A stretch of DNA of 64,000 nucleotides. It comes from Panorpa germanica (Eukaryota; Arthropoda; Insecta; Mecoptera; Panorpidae). A program made the position numbers and the translations under genes. How positions within the stretch are numbered: position 1 is the first letter of the stretch; each line of letters opens with the position of its first letter. Below are positions 1 to 10,452 of the stretch, piece after piece. The notes beneath the pieces are model-generated. The model worked only from the letters and a program-made list of their open reading frames with translations, ran no database searches and was not told the DNA's origin. The stretch is from NCBI GenBank assembly GCA_963678705.1, contig OY783216.1:11160001-11224000 (forward strand), given 5' to 3'.

Positions 1-2
1 AT

Positions 3-200
3 AAGGGAAGTGAAGACGCCAGTCGTATGCAAATTGAAGGACATGTATATGAGTCTGAAGAAGCATTTAGTGGTGAACCTGATGATGTTATTGAAAATTG
101 CAAGAGATTATTTGAAGAGTTATCTACGCAAGCATTTGCCGTAGAACCTGAACTGGCGCACTGCTTCGAAATTGTAGACCAGGTTTATTCTCGTACGTAA
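3..200 (+). CDS. Partial last exon, second copy of secreted repeat protein
   Basis: An open frame from the window edge to a TAA at 198-200 encodes 65 residues. They are clearly homologous to the C-terminal end of the minus-strand gene at 2403-4087; both share the core ENCKRLFEELSTQAFAVEPE. The two tails differ at several positions (for example SRT against SRV at the end), so this is a diverged paralogue and not an assembly echo. The exon start and the rest of the gene lie outside the window. The frame has no stop and the changes are mostly conservative, which suggests it still codes, but this cannot be proved from a fragment. Confidence 0.7.
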   Translation, partial: KGSEDASRMQIEGHVYESEEAFSGEPDDVIENCKRLFEELSTQAFAVEPELAHCFEIVDQVYSRT

Positions 201-394
201 CGCCGAATTATGCCGAGACCACGCAGGCGTGTTCGTTTACGTAATATGTGAACCATACACACGGTTACGGGGATAATATTCGTGCTCACAGTATCTCACA
301 GCAGAAACATTCGTGGTCTTAACGAACACGCATTTGTGGTCAAGGCGTTAGAAGAGTGAATACAATCATTACGATTAATTTTTTTAATTAGTTT

Positions 395-715
395 TAATTA
401 AGTATATGTATGTATTATTTATTTATTTAATGTTTTTGGCATTGGGTATTACATTCTTCTGCCTTAAATCATTGAATAACATATCATTGCGATTAATTAC
501 ATTTGTGATCCTTATTATATCTTAACATTAACACTCCTTCCAAAAGAAAAAATAAAAATAATAACCAAACATGCAAATTTACCATCACTCTTACTGCTAC
601 TCTACCATTCCTTTCCCTTTCTTCCTTTCTCAATCTGAATGTAATGTATATTTAAATATGAATGTAATAAAGTATATTATATCTAAAAATAAATTTTTGT
701 TTTTCTTTTGTGTTG
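395..715 (-). mobile_element. R1-like LINE 3' tail (left arm)
   Basis: Read on the minus strand this matches the 3' non-coding end of the LINE family seen at 27428-28120 and 56335-56850, including the stretch about an Asn/Lys-rich end, an oligo-T block and a final AT-rich tail. It lies just downstream of the stop codon of the left gene copy. Its mirror copy is at 1850-2185, so the insertion predates the inverted duplication. Confidence 0.6.
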
Positions 716-834
716 TGTTAGAAAAATTATTGACTTCTTAATATTTTTTGATGCAGTTATATCCATTTATAATTAGGAAGACTAACTGCATTAAAAAATT
801 TAAAATAACTTAAATATTGATTATAGGTATAGTA

Positions 835-1260
835 GATTTATACGGCTCTTATAACCTCTTTTCATCGGAAATTAGAACTATACTATTATCTATTATATAG
901 CATTAACCATTTACAATATTTTTGAATTAAACTTTAAAAAAAAAACAACTTCTTTTTCGAACAAATTTTCATAATTCTTTTTAACTATTATATACAAATG
1001 AACGCGGAAAGTTAGTTAACCTTCCAGCAAACTTGTTCCATGGAACAGCTTATATCTCTCATCATATTCATATTCACAAATGCAGTCAAAGAAATATATT
1101 CTTTGTATTATATATATTATATTATATATAAATAATATTTATAGTTTAGAAAGATCAAAATTCAATAGTGAAATATTAGATGTGATTAAAACGTTTACTG
1201 TTTTACTAAATTTTTGTTAAGTGATTCAAAATTAATTAGTGAATTATTGAAATTGGGGTT
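835..1260 (+). repeat. Copy of the 3235-3690 repeat
   Basis: This is a direct repeat of 3235-3690 at roughly 90 percent identity by eye. It includes the foldback arm, a block beginning GCAGTCAAAGAAATATATTC and the start of a LINE tail. It sits in the spacer of the palindrome in the same orientation as its partner inside the intron of the minus-strand gene. It is therefore an independent copy of a mobile sequence and not part of the palindrome. Confidence 0.75.
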
Positions 1261-1499
1261 CTAAAAATTCATGGACTTCTTTTCAAAATGAAAAATTATT
1301 GATTTCTTAATATTTTTTGATGCAGTTATATCCATTTATATTTAAGAAAATGAACTGCGTTAAATTTTTTTTAATATCTTAAATATTTTGGATTTTATAA
1401 GGTGTTCTAAAAATTCATGGACACGATAAAGAACCCCTTATAAAATCCAAAATATTAATGATATTTCTAATTTTTTGATGCAGTTCGTCTTTTTAATTA

Positions 1500-1838
1500 T
1501 AAATGGATCATCAAAAAATATTAAGAAATCGATAATTTTTCTTTTAGAAAAAAAAAGTCTATGAATGTTTAGAACCCCTTATAAAATCCAAAATAGTAAG
1601 GATATTTAAAATTTTTTGACACACTTCTATAGTATAACTGTATTCTAGTATAACTGCATCAAAAAATATTAAGAAATCAATAATTTTTCTTTTAGAAAAA
1701 AAAAGTCCATGAATGTTTAGAACCCCTTATAAAATCTAAAATAGTAAGGATATTTAAAAATTTTTGACACACTTCTATCGTATAACTGTATTCTAGTATA
1801 ACTGCATCAAAAAATATTAAGAAATCAATAATTTTTGC
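1500..1838. repeat. Tandem repeat, unit about 150 bp, 2.3 copies
   Basis: Two nearly identical units of about 150 bp start near 1502 and 1651, and a partial third starts near 1800. Each has an opening CATCAAAAAATATTAAG, a central GAACCCCTTATAAAATC and a closing GTATAACTGTATTCTAG. Inverted pieces of the same unit lie at 1255-1440. A diverged single copy is at 4975-5175. It looks like a MITE that has been tandemly copied. Confidence 0.75.
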
Positions 1839-1849
1839 AACACAACACA

Positions 1850-2185
1850 AAAGAAAAACAAAAATTTATTTTTAGATATAATATACTTTATTACATTCAT
1901 ATTGAAAATATACATTAGATTCAGATTGAGAAAGGAAGAAAGGGAAGGAACGAGGAAAGAGAAGAAACATTAGAGTGAGTAGCAGTAAGAGTGAAGGTAA
2001 ATTTACATGTTTGGTTTTTATTTTTATTTTTTCTTTTGGAAGGAGTGATAATGTTGAGATATAATAAGGATCACAAATGTAATTAATCGCAATGATATGT
2101 TATTTAATGATTTAAGGCAGAAGAATGTAATACCCAATGCCAAAAACCTTACATAAATAAATAATACATACATATACTTAATTAA
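1850..2185 (+). mobile_element. R1-like LINE 3' tail (right arm)
   Basis: This is the mirror copy of 395-715. It starts with a degenerate purine-rich coding end and runs through an oligo-T block to a tail with AATAAATAATAC. The same order is found in the LINE copies at 27428-28120 and 56335-56850. Confidence 0.6.
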
Positions 2186-2402
2186 AACAAATTACAAAAA
2201 TTATTCGTAATGATTGTATTCACTCTTCTAACGCCTTGACCACAAATGCGTGTTCGTTTACGAATAGCTAAAGGGAATATACGAATATACGAATGTTTCT
2301 GCTGTTAGACACTGTGAGCACGAATATTTTCCCCGTAACCGTTTGTATGGTTCATATATTACGTAAACGAACACGCATGCGTGGTCTCGGCATAATTCGG
2401 CG

Positions 2403-2821
2403 TTACACACGAGAATAAACCTGGTCTACAATGTCGAAGCAGTGCGCCAGTTCAGGTTCTACGGCAAATGCTTGCGTTGATAACTCTTCAAATAATCTCT
2501 TGCAATTTTCAATAACATCCTCAGGTTGACCACTAAATGCTTCTTTATAATCATTTACATGTTCTTCAATTTGCATACGAGTGGCGTCTTTCTTAACACT
2601 CCCCTTATTAGGAGTCTTTTTTGTACTATCTACCGGCTTCTTTGTAGTCTTTTTTGTACTATCTAGAGACTTCTTTGTAGTCTTTTTTGTACTATCTAGA
2701 GACTTCTTTGCAGTCCAATTTGTACTATCTGCAGACTTCTTTATATCCAACAAAAATAAATCATTTTTCCATTCGTCATTCGTTGCTCCCAATTCGTTAT
2801 CTGATGATCTTTCTCCATTAT
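2403..2821 (-). CDS. Exon 2 (last) of secreted repeat protein
   Basis: It begins after the acceptor at 2823-2822 and ends with TAA at 2405-2403. It encodes the four 11-residue Lys/Ser/Thr repeats (33-bp units visible in the DNA at about 2625-2755) and the conserved C-terminal domain. Repeat units 2 and 3 are identical in protein and almost so in DNA, which points to recent repeat expansion. Confidence 0.75.
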
Positions 2822-4087
2822 CTGTAAAAACAAAGAAACAATTAATTCAACTCTTCTACTTATACTTTTTTACCTCTCACTGAAATTTTCAAAAGATCGA
2901 ACATCTCTTTTTTGCTTAGAATTACTAATAACACTTTTAAAAATATTTTAAAAGTTTTCCCATAAACAAATATTACTAAAGTTACAGCAATTTAAAGTGC
3001 GCCCGGCGTTTTATACTATATCTTAACTATTTTATATCGTAACTACTTTTTCGAACTATCGCTTCGATATCGTGCACTAGTGATTCGATTTTAATAATTT
3101 AATTCGATTATAAAATTTCTTTACAATATTCAAATATATAATAGTACAAATTGGCGAAAGTTTAAAACAAGTTGTGACTCACTAATTTTTCTATAATATA
3201 TATATGAACGTTTAAAATCAAATTCACCATCGTATCGTAGATTTATACGGCTCTTATAACCTCTTTTCACCGGTTATTAAAACTATACTATTATCTATCA
3301 TATAGCATAAACCATTTACAATATTTTTGAACTAAACTTTTAAAGAAAACAACTTCTTTTTCGAACAACCGTAATTTTCACAATTCTTTTTAACTATTAT
3401 ATACAAATGAACGCGAAAGTTAGTTAACCTTCCAGCAAACTTGTTCCACGGAACAGGTTATATCTCTCATCACATATTCATATTCACAAATGCAGTCAAA
3501 GAAATATATTCTTTTTATTATATATATATTATCTTATATAAATAATATTTATAGTTTAGAAAGATCAAAATTCAATAGTGAAATATTAGATGTGATTAAA
3601 GCTTTTCCAGTTAATACTAAATGTTTGTTAAGTGATTCAAAATTAATTAATGAATTATTGAAATATTTAGAAATTTGTAAAATTGAATTATAAATTATAA
3701 AAGATGTATAAAAAATGTTTGATGGTGGCTATGACGAATAAAAGCCGAGGAAAATAAATTTAAAAAATATATAAATAATATAATAAAACAATAACAAAGA
3801 AATATATTCTTTATTTTTTATTTTATTTTCGCGTTCATTTTAATATTTTCTTTTATAAAAATGGGTGTAGTATGTAGTAGTTAAAAAGAATTGTGAAAAT
3901 TACAGTTGTTAGAAAAAGAAGTAGTTTTTTTTGTTAAAAATTTAATTCAAAAATATTCAAATATATATAACTTTCTTAATAAAAACTTACCTATGACACG
4001 GAGCCTTCTACGAAGAGGTTTTGAATGTACAACGTTAACAACCGCCAAGGTCAGAACAAGAAAAACGGCTAATCTCAAGTTATTCAT
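2403..4087 (-). CDS. Secreted Lys/Ser/Thr-repeat protein, two-exon gene
   Basis: Joining 4087-3991 to 2821-2403 gives 171 residues. Exon 1 encodes a clear signal peptide (MNNLRLAVFLVLTLAVVNVV, then HS-K), followed by a basic RRRLR patch. The donor is G|GTAAGT (phase 1) and the acceptor is TTTTTACAG, and the join gives an uninterrupted frame (GAT, Asp). Mature residues about 56-99 contain four tandem 11-residue units of the form KKSLDSTKKTT. The last 60 residues are acidic and helical-looking with two cysteines (ENCKRL and AHCFDI). I do not recognise the family. The signal peptide argues for export; a role such as saliva, venom, cuticle or immunity cannot be assigned. The intron carries a foldback element and a LINE tail. 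A diverged second copy of the last exon faces it at 3-200. Confidence 0.72.
3300..3960. mobile_element. Intronic foldback element with nested LINE tail
   Basis: The left arm at about 3310-3420 matches the reverse complement of about 3815-3960; both carry AAAAAGAATTGTGAAAAT and AAAAAGAAGT blocks. The interior holds the LINE tail at 3545-3780. The element fills most of the intron of the secreted-protein gene and ends about 30 bases before its exon 1 donor. Confidence 0.65.
3545..3780 (+). mobile_element. LINE 3' end fragment (family B)
   Basis: This matches the 3' ends at 39385-39722 (+) and 45940-46205 (-). The decayed coding end closes with LLKYLEICKIEL, then a short 3' UTR with GTTTGATGGTGG and an AATAAA-rich tail. 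Everything upstream of the last coding residues is missing, as is usual for 5'-truncated LINE copies. Confidence 0.65.
3991..4087 (-). CDS. Exon 1 (signal peptide) of secreted repeat protein
   Basis: ATG at 4087-4085 opens 32 codons plus one base and ends at a consensus donor GTAAGTTTTT. The Leu/Val-rich core and small residues before Lys fit a cleavable secretory signal. No other in-frame ATG lies in the exon. Nothing upstream could be read confidently as a promoter. Confidence 0.72.
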
Positions 4088-4187
4088 GTTTGTAGAAATT
4101 TTTAAACAAAATTTAATGTGTTTATTTAATCACAAAGTGTCTACTAGGTACGGATCAGTACGGATGAACGTAAGCAAGTGAACTAAA

Positions 4188-4500
4188 AATTTGTAATGGA
4201 TCAACCATCGACTGTAAATTTCGTAGCCGACAGTAAACTAACGAACGCTAACGAACATGCACGACAAAGACTCGAAGCTACGAGGGTTGTGAACTCTTCT
4301 TATAGGGGTCCCTTTTTTAATTTCCGATTGAAATAAATTTTAATATAATTATATTGGTGTTCTAATTTTTAATAATATATTTTTAAAAAAATTCAATCGA
4401 ATCAACTTGATGGGTTTTCGACGTATTTTGTTGAACAAAAATTACTTGAATCAGTTTTTGTATACACACGTAAATTTGATGAAAGTAATATTCAACTTTT
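4188..4500. other. No gene seen
   Basis: This is the upstream flank of the secreted-protein gene. It is AT-rich, with no second reading frame or repeat that I could identify. Confidence 0.5.
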
Positions 4501-4519
4501 GTTGAACAAACTATAATCA

Positions 4520-4880
4520 GGACCCAACAGATTGCAGAGTGTATAGGGGCTTTTAGGAGAATGCATAAATGGCAAAGACAAAATTCCTTGTTTTTCAAAA
4601 TTAAAAAAGAAACCATCACCGAAACCAAAGAAAGTCTTGATAAATACTATGAGGACTTACACAATCAATTTCAATGGTAAAGAAGTGGTTTACTGAGTTC
4701 CGTTGTGGTCGTACCAGCACAAGTGACGCCCAAAAGAGGTCATCACGCTAGAAAGAGGCGATAAAATCCATGTATTATCAATTGTATTATCCATGTATTA
4801 TCAATTGTAAGAGTACATCACATTTTATATGAATATTTGGACATGAAAAACACGGGACTAAATGTATCATGCTTAAAGAG
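4520..4880 (+). pseudogene. Mariner transposase relic (N-terminal part)
   Basis: Frames with shifts read ETKESLDKYYEDLHNQF, then MVKKWFTEFRCGRTSTSDAQ, then VHHILHEYLDMK. These are the order and spacing of the mariner N-terminal DNA-binding region (the KWF.EF.RGR motif and the helix before the catalytic domain). Stops and frameshifts break it, and no catalytic domain follows. Confidence 0.7.
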
Positions 4881-4974
4881 ACTATATTACTAAATTTTGC
4901 CCTTTTTCCGAAAATAATATCTTCTATTCAGAAGCAAAGTGCTTTTTCAAAAAAAGAAGTATATTTTTATTGAA

Positions 4975-5175
4975 CTAAATGGATATATCTGCATTAAAAA
5001 ATATTGAGAAATCAATCATTTTTCTTTTTGGAAAAAAAGTCCATGAAGTTTTGGAACCCCTTATAAAATCCAAAATAGTTAAGATATTTCAAATTTCTTA
5101 TCGCAGTTCGTCTTCTTAAATATATATGGATAAATCAATAATTTTTCTTTTTGAAAAAAAAGTCTATGAATATCT
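4975..5175. mobile_element. Single copy of the 150-bp MITE-like unit
   Basis: It carries the same GAACCCCTTATAAAATC core and ATTGAGAAATCAATCATTTT flank as the tandem unit at 1500-1838, with more divergence. Confidence 0.6.
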
Positions 5176-5189
5176 TAATCCTATCCTAT

Positions 5190-6170
5190 TTATACGTTAA
5201 AGCATATTTTAAACATGAATCACCGCCGAACTGTCATAATTGCAACGATACATACATAATTCATATTTTTGAATATTTGCAAGAATTATTTCTTTCAAAG
5301 TGGTTTTTAATTTGTTTTATACTATTTACATAGGGCAGTTTTTATAACCAGGTAAAAGACTGTTTTGTGCTACAAGCGTTGTTCCTTTTAATTTAGGCAG
5401 GAAATATCACATTATAAATGCATTAAACTTGAATAAATGTGCTAAGGAGACACTGGTTTTACGACCGTCTGGAAGGAAGTCTAACTTGAACACCTTGGTC
5501 ATCTAGGTTTATTTCTAATGAATATATATATATATATTAATTACAATATATTAATGGAAATAGGGCCGCGACATATATTTAATAACGTGTATCCATGGTG
5601 ATCCTTACTGATTGTGATATATGTAAATTCAAAAACAATTCATTCGTATGTTTCAATGTTATATGTTCGTATTTTATATTTTATACATTCATTGATATAA
5701 AACGAGAAAACTTTGATTGTGCAATATAAATCAGCCTGAATGTTATGCAACATAAATAACACTACCATATACGTTAAAGTTTGCAAGAAGTTTGAAGTAC
5801 GTAGGTGAAATTGTGAAAGCATAAAACTTTATCAAATCGTAATAAAATAAACTTAAATTTTAGTTTTATAGAGTTAAATTCAACATTTGATTTGTTTTAA
5901 ATTATAGTAAAACCTAATAAAATTATTTTATTCCAAGTTTCCTCATTAAATTTTTATATTTTATTGTGAACGGAAGCAACTGAAAGAAAAATAAAAATAA
6001 AATTGTATTTTATGTAAGCTATGAAAATGATGGGTTGTACGGCTTTTTGACGTGATATATTCAGTCAGTGTGGTTTTAACGACTTCTGAAAGGCTAAAGA
6101 TGCATATAAACCTCTTAAAACCACCATAGTTCGATTTATCAAGACATTTTATGTTAATGTCCATCTAAGT
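5190..6170. other. No gene seen
   Basis: AT-rich sequence with a short (AT)n tract near 5521-5538. The open frames are short, lack splice context and look like chance. Confidence 0.5.
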
Positions 6171-6175
6171 GCCTT

Positions 6176-7038
6176 CCCAGTAAACAATTTGGTGAAGTGC
6201 CCTATTTAGTGACGTTCGAGTCACTCGTACAATTCAATTCTAACGCTTTACAAGTTCTCTACCTGTCACAGATTTTGTGTTAGTTGTTAGAATTTTTTCA
6301 TAATAATATTCTTTCTTTTTCCAACATCATTCATTAAGTAGCAGTTGTTTCTTTCACACTAGGATATATTTTTTATTAGTTCATTTTCATTCCAAAGTGA
6401 GAGAGAAACGAGATGCGGTTAGACAAGTAAAATATATTTTTCACCGTTACACTTGTATACTTGTATAGTATTTCGTTCAGGACAGTATGTTTAAAGTATA
6501 TGCTATCCTTTTTCAACAAATATTTCTTTAATGGTAATAGGCATACGCGGTCTCCCTCAATCTCCGAATATAATGTGTTTAAACGAATACTCTAACCAGC
6601 GATGCTAAGACAGAGGTTTTAAACCTAACGCAGACCTGCCGATCGTGGATTTTTGAATCATCAAAACAATGTAAAAAACTAATATAACGAGTATTGTTGA
6701 AGATGAATAATATTCATTAAAGAAATCACGATCCGTACTGAAGATTACATCTATTTATTTCTTCATTTAAATATTTATATTTTGCAGACTCTAAAAAGTA
6801 GAATTCCATTAAGTTTTATACCCCTGCCATCCCGGCTAGTGTCAAGTTTATAACTCCGGTCATAAATCATAAACCGGAGTTGCTTTTAATTCAGCAGTGA
6901 ACCGTCGTTGCGATGTCTGTAGGTCATAAAAAGGGCCTTTCCCATGAACGACTGAATAGAAAACGAACACGTTCCAGACAAAAAACTCATGATATGGAAT
7001 AGAAATTAAGTAGAATTTACTCCAAAATGTTTACTGGG
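6176..7038. mobile_element. MITE or deleted DNA transposon with CCCAGTAAACA ends
   Basis: The left end CCCAGTAAACAATTTGG and the right end CCAAAATGTTTACTGGG are inverted repeats. The right third (about 6885-7038) is closely matched at 62880-63036, and the left end at 62750-62830, so a shorter sister copy exists. No transposase is present. I could not define a target duplication. Confidence 0.7.
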
Positions 7039-7094
7039 TACTTACAATTAATACTCCGAGGAACTTAGCTAAGTACGGCCTAAGAGTTTAAGTG

Positions 7095-7202
7095 AGGTTG
7101 TGGATAACATTTTACGAATTTGTGCTTACACACATTTGGGGGCCCTGTAGCCTGGGGGGCCCGTATCATTGATACGACAGATACGGCAATAGCTACGCCA
7201 CT
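7095..7202 (-). mobile_element. Solo hAT-like terminal sequence
   Basis: Read on the minus strand from 7202 it begins CAGTGGCGTAGC, a common hAT terminus, followed by a G/C-rich subterminal block. I found no matching opposite end nearby. Confidence 0.4.
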
Positions 7203-7209
7203 GAGGAAG

Positions 7210-8400
7210 AGAGAAGGAATTGGAAAATATATTTTGTTCCTTTTAATGATGGTCAAAAATGACTATTTTAATTGTTAATATCTCCGACTTATTAAAAAAT
7301 AACTGGGTTGTGAACCATAACTGAATTTAGCTATCAAAACCACACAAATCTAATTATTTTCATTCAATTCGCAATATTATAGAAACTATTAACGATTGAA
7401 ATAGTCATTTTTATCTCTTTAGTAATAAAAGGGTAATCATTTACAAAAATTGACTTCCGGTCCCCATATTTACCATCACTGATAAACAAGAGAAGTGCAA
7501 AAGTAATGCAGTAAAGACGTTAAAGCTATAGCTGCTGTTCACAGAAACGAAAAATTAATTAAATTACTTATTATATTTATTTCAGTTCGTGACCTGAATA
7601 TTACGCAGTAAAACATAATTTAAACTTTAAATAGTAAATTAAATTAAAAACGGCAATATAAGTTTATTAACCAAAATTATCGAATTGTGCACAAAAAGGA
7701 AATGAATAATAAAAATTAGTTGTATTAAGTGTGAACATATATTTGTTTATTGGTTTATATACTTATTTGCAAGTAAATCTTCTAAAAACGTTGGAAGCAA
7801 TTTGTCGGTAACCTTTATCGAGTAATTTAGGACCGGCGCCTATTTTCCGGTCTGCAAGTAAGGTCGTAAATAGAGTATTTAGGTGTAGGTAAAAATAAAA
7901 CAATATAACTTATATGATATATAATTTTATTTTAAAATGTTGATGTTCGTGCTATACAGTCATTGGCTTATGTAAAAATGTAATTTTCTTTGGCAGTTAA
8001 ACTAGAATTGACCAGATATATAATGTGCTTATTCTTATTTACAGCGTTATTTACAATAAAAGCATCTTCTTCTTCATCTTCTAAATTCACGACATATTTT
8101 ACACCAGTTTTAAAAGATTGTGTTTTATTCAATTTATTCAATAAATATTGTTACATAAATTTAAATAAATATTTCATATTAATTATTTTAAAAAACAATA
8201 ATTATAACATCTGTTTGTAATCATTAAATGTCACTTCAATATCTTTTAAGTAAAATTCAGTATGTTACATTTTTAACACTGCTAACATAGAGCGCTAAAT
8301 GACAAAACACCCATTCCCAGTCATTGCGTTTTAGGTAATGTTTTAACCGAAAATGTAAGATTCAACTTTTGAAATATAAAAAAATAAAGTTATAGTTCAA
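7210..8400. other. No firm gene; repeat-derived and AT-rich
   Basis: A sequence of the type found in the element pair 16917/19338 (the phrase about ATCTCC and AATAGTCATTTTTAT) appears around 7250-7430. A short frame at 8023-8220 starts with a hydrophobic leader but ends in low-complexity Asn/Ile/Leu codons and is not called. Confidence 0.4.
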
Positions 8401-8403
8401 ATT

Positions 8404-8567
8404 ACGAGAGTTCGGCGGCGACTCATACTTAAAACAAGTAGAGGGGTATAAACTGCCGATATAACTAATTGTATATAGAAACGAATAAGCTAAAATTCAT
8501 TATCGTATTATAGATTTATACCGCTCTTATAACCTCTTTTAAGTATAAGTCGCCGGCGAACTATCGT
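8404..8567. mobile_element. 164-bp MITE with about 31-bp inverted ends
   Basis: The left arm ACGAGAGTTCGGCGGCGACT and the right arm, read in reverse as ACGATAGTTCGCCGGCGACT, continue together to TTAAAA. The interior shares the block TAGATTTATACCGCTCTTAT with 840-870 and 3238-3265, so related sequence is also within the first repeat cluster. Confidence 0.75.
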
Positions 8568-8569
8568 GA

Positions 8570-10404
8570 TTTGGACTACATATTAAAAACAATAATTTAT
8601 ATTAAATAAAGATAGTAATTATTACAAAATAATGTATATTACTGAGGCATGATGCATGATTTCACAAGTTCAAAATTACATTTAAATTAAAAACCTTAAA
8701 TTAAAACTAAAAACAGTAAGTGAAAATGGGGCTAAAGTAAAAAAATATAATTAAAACTAAAAAATAACAATGATTTCTTAAGACTGCAAAAACTATCTTA
8801 TATTCGAATGGTTTCCTTCAAATAAATTTTGCATTTTAAAGTTGAACTGGAAATATATTTACTTTTATAAAAAAATCTGTAAAACCGTTATAGAGATATA
8901 CGTTAAAACCATAGGTTTTTTTATACTTTGTAGTCCTCTGCATGTTAAATGTGTGAGCTTTACTTATTAATAGGGCTCGGATTTTTATGCATATGCATGT
9001 TACATATTTTAGGGAAATTATATATTTTTGTTGCATATTTTAACTTGACTGTTTTATTTTAGGTGTTAATGATTCGATTTTATTTGCATATTTCCGATAA
9101 ATAAGTGTTATTATGGTTGCATATAAATCCGGGGCTTACTTATGAATAAGTGTTTTCCAATTATGACACTAGAGCGTGTAATGCTCAGCATTGAATATAC
9201 CAACTAAAGTTGAGCAGTTTAAAAAGTTCTGTTCTCGAATTACGTGCGCAATTGATACCAACTAATTCGCAGAAATGTTTGATATTGTTGACAATTACTA
9301 TTTCCAATACCATTGTATGAAATGATTTATTTTTTTTACTTAAACCATAAAAATATTTTTTTAAATAAAATTAAAAGTAAGATTAAATTTGTAGAATTTA
9401 GTTAACAAATACAAACAGTTTTTGAGAATGAAAATAAACAAGTATGGATAAAGATAAAGATTTAAAGAGTAATGTAGGTTCCAACTAAGTCGCATTATGC
9501 TCAGTAATTAGAAAACACTCAATATCTCTTGCAATTAACTTAAGGATACTTATCATATTAAAATTTAATCAGATTCTGTAGAAAATAATTTTACTACCTT
9601 TAAAAGATACATTATTGTTTTACAGAAACAAATTCTTTGACTTTATATTTAAAGCGCTATTGAATACATATTCCGTCAGTTCTTAAGCATAGCTTTCTTA
9701 AAAATTATTTAGTAAATATTTTTAAATAAAAATTAACAACATAAGACTAGTTAGTATTTCACAAGTTATCATTCTAAGTATATGTTACTTAACTTAAAAG
9801 TATGTATTCAAGTTCACATCGACTTTCTTATTACGATTTACGTAATATTTATGTAGCTGATACGTATATCAGTTACATAATATTAACAAGAGGGTACGTA
9901 ACAAAAAAACTGACGTGAAATTACTTACAAAATAACCTTACATTTTCTTAAAACAATGTAAGGTTATGGAATTAATTATGGTTAAGGAATGTAATTATAA
10001 ATATTAATTGATTACAGTAATTATTTAGTAACAATAAAGCAGGTTATACTATATTCCATTTGTTCAACAATTACAGTGTATTTAAAATAATAATAAAATT
10101 CGTTTATTTTTAGGTTATGTAGTTCACATAATATATTTCTTTGGTTGTGGTAGCATTGTTGTTTTTATTTAATTTTTAAAACGTCGCATAAGTAGACACT
10201 ACGGCCTAATATTCATCTATTAATAATTAGCGTTTATGTACATAATTATAAAGTAAATTCGTGTGAGATTCGAGTTTTTGAGAACTCTAGCTTCTAATGA
10301 TTTTGTGACTATTATGCCCTTCGTATATATATTAATTTATGATATGAAATTTATTATACAAAATCACATTCCTTCCTTTTTTAATAATATCTTTATTTTC
10401 TAAT
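8570..10404. other. No gene seen
   Basis: AT-rich intergenic DNA without a supported reading frame, RNA gene or repeat boundary. Confidence 0.5.
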
Positions 10405-10408
10405 ATAT

Positions 10409-10452
10409 TGTTGTGAGTATGATTCGAGGGCGGATGTTACACCTGACATCAA
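10409..10452 (-). other. 44-bp extension outside the 3' LTR
   Basis: On the minus strand the LTR end is followed by a second primer-site-like TTGATGTCAGGTGT (compare TTGGTGTCAGGTGT at 15063-15050), 17 unrelated bases, and then a second LTR-end-like ATACTCACAACA. It looks like the remains of a tandem or circle-junction structure. Confidence 0.6.

Larger units (their letters stand above)
1..2590. repeat. Large inverted repeat (palindromic gene-end duplication)
   Basis: Positions 1 to about 757 match the reverse complement of about 1795-2590 with scattered substitutions and small indels. Each arm carries the last-exon coding end of the secreted repeat protein, then the same 3' flank, including a LINE tail. 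The spacer of about 1 kb holds MITE-like tandem repeats and a piece of a sequence seen again at 3235-3690. The left arm runs off the window, so its true length is unknown. Confidence 0.85.

Noticed and set aside
2581..2883. 100-residue plus-strand frame with Phe/Val repeats
   Set aside because: It is the antisense shadow of the 33-bp repeats in the secreted-protein exon.
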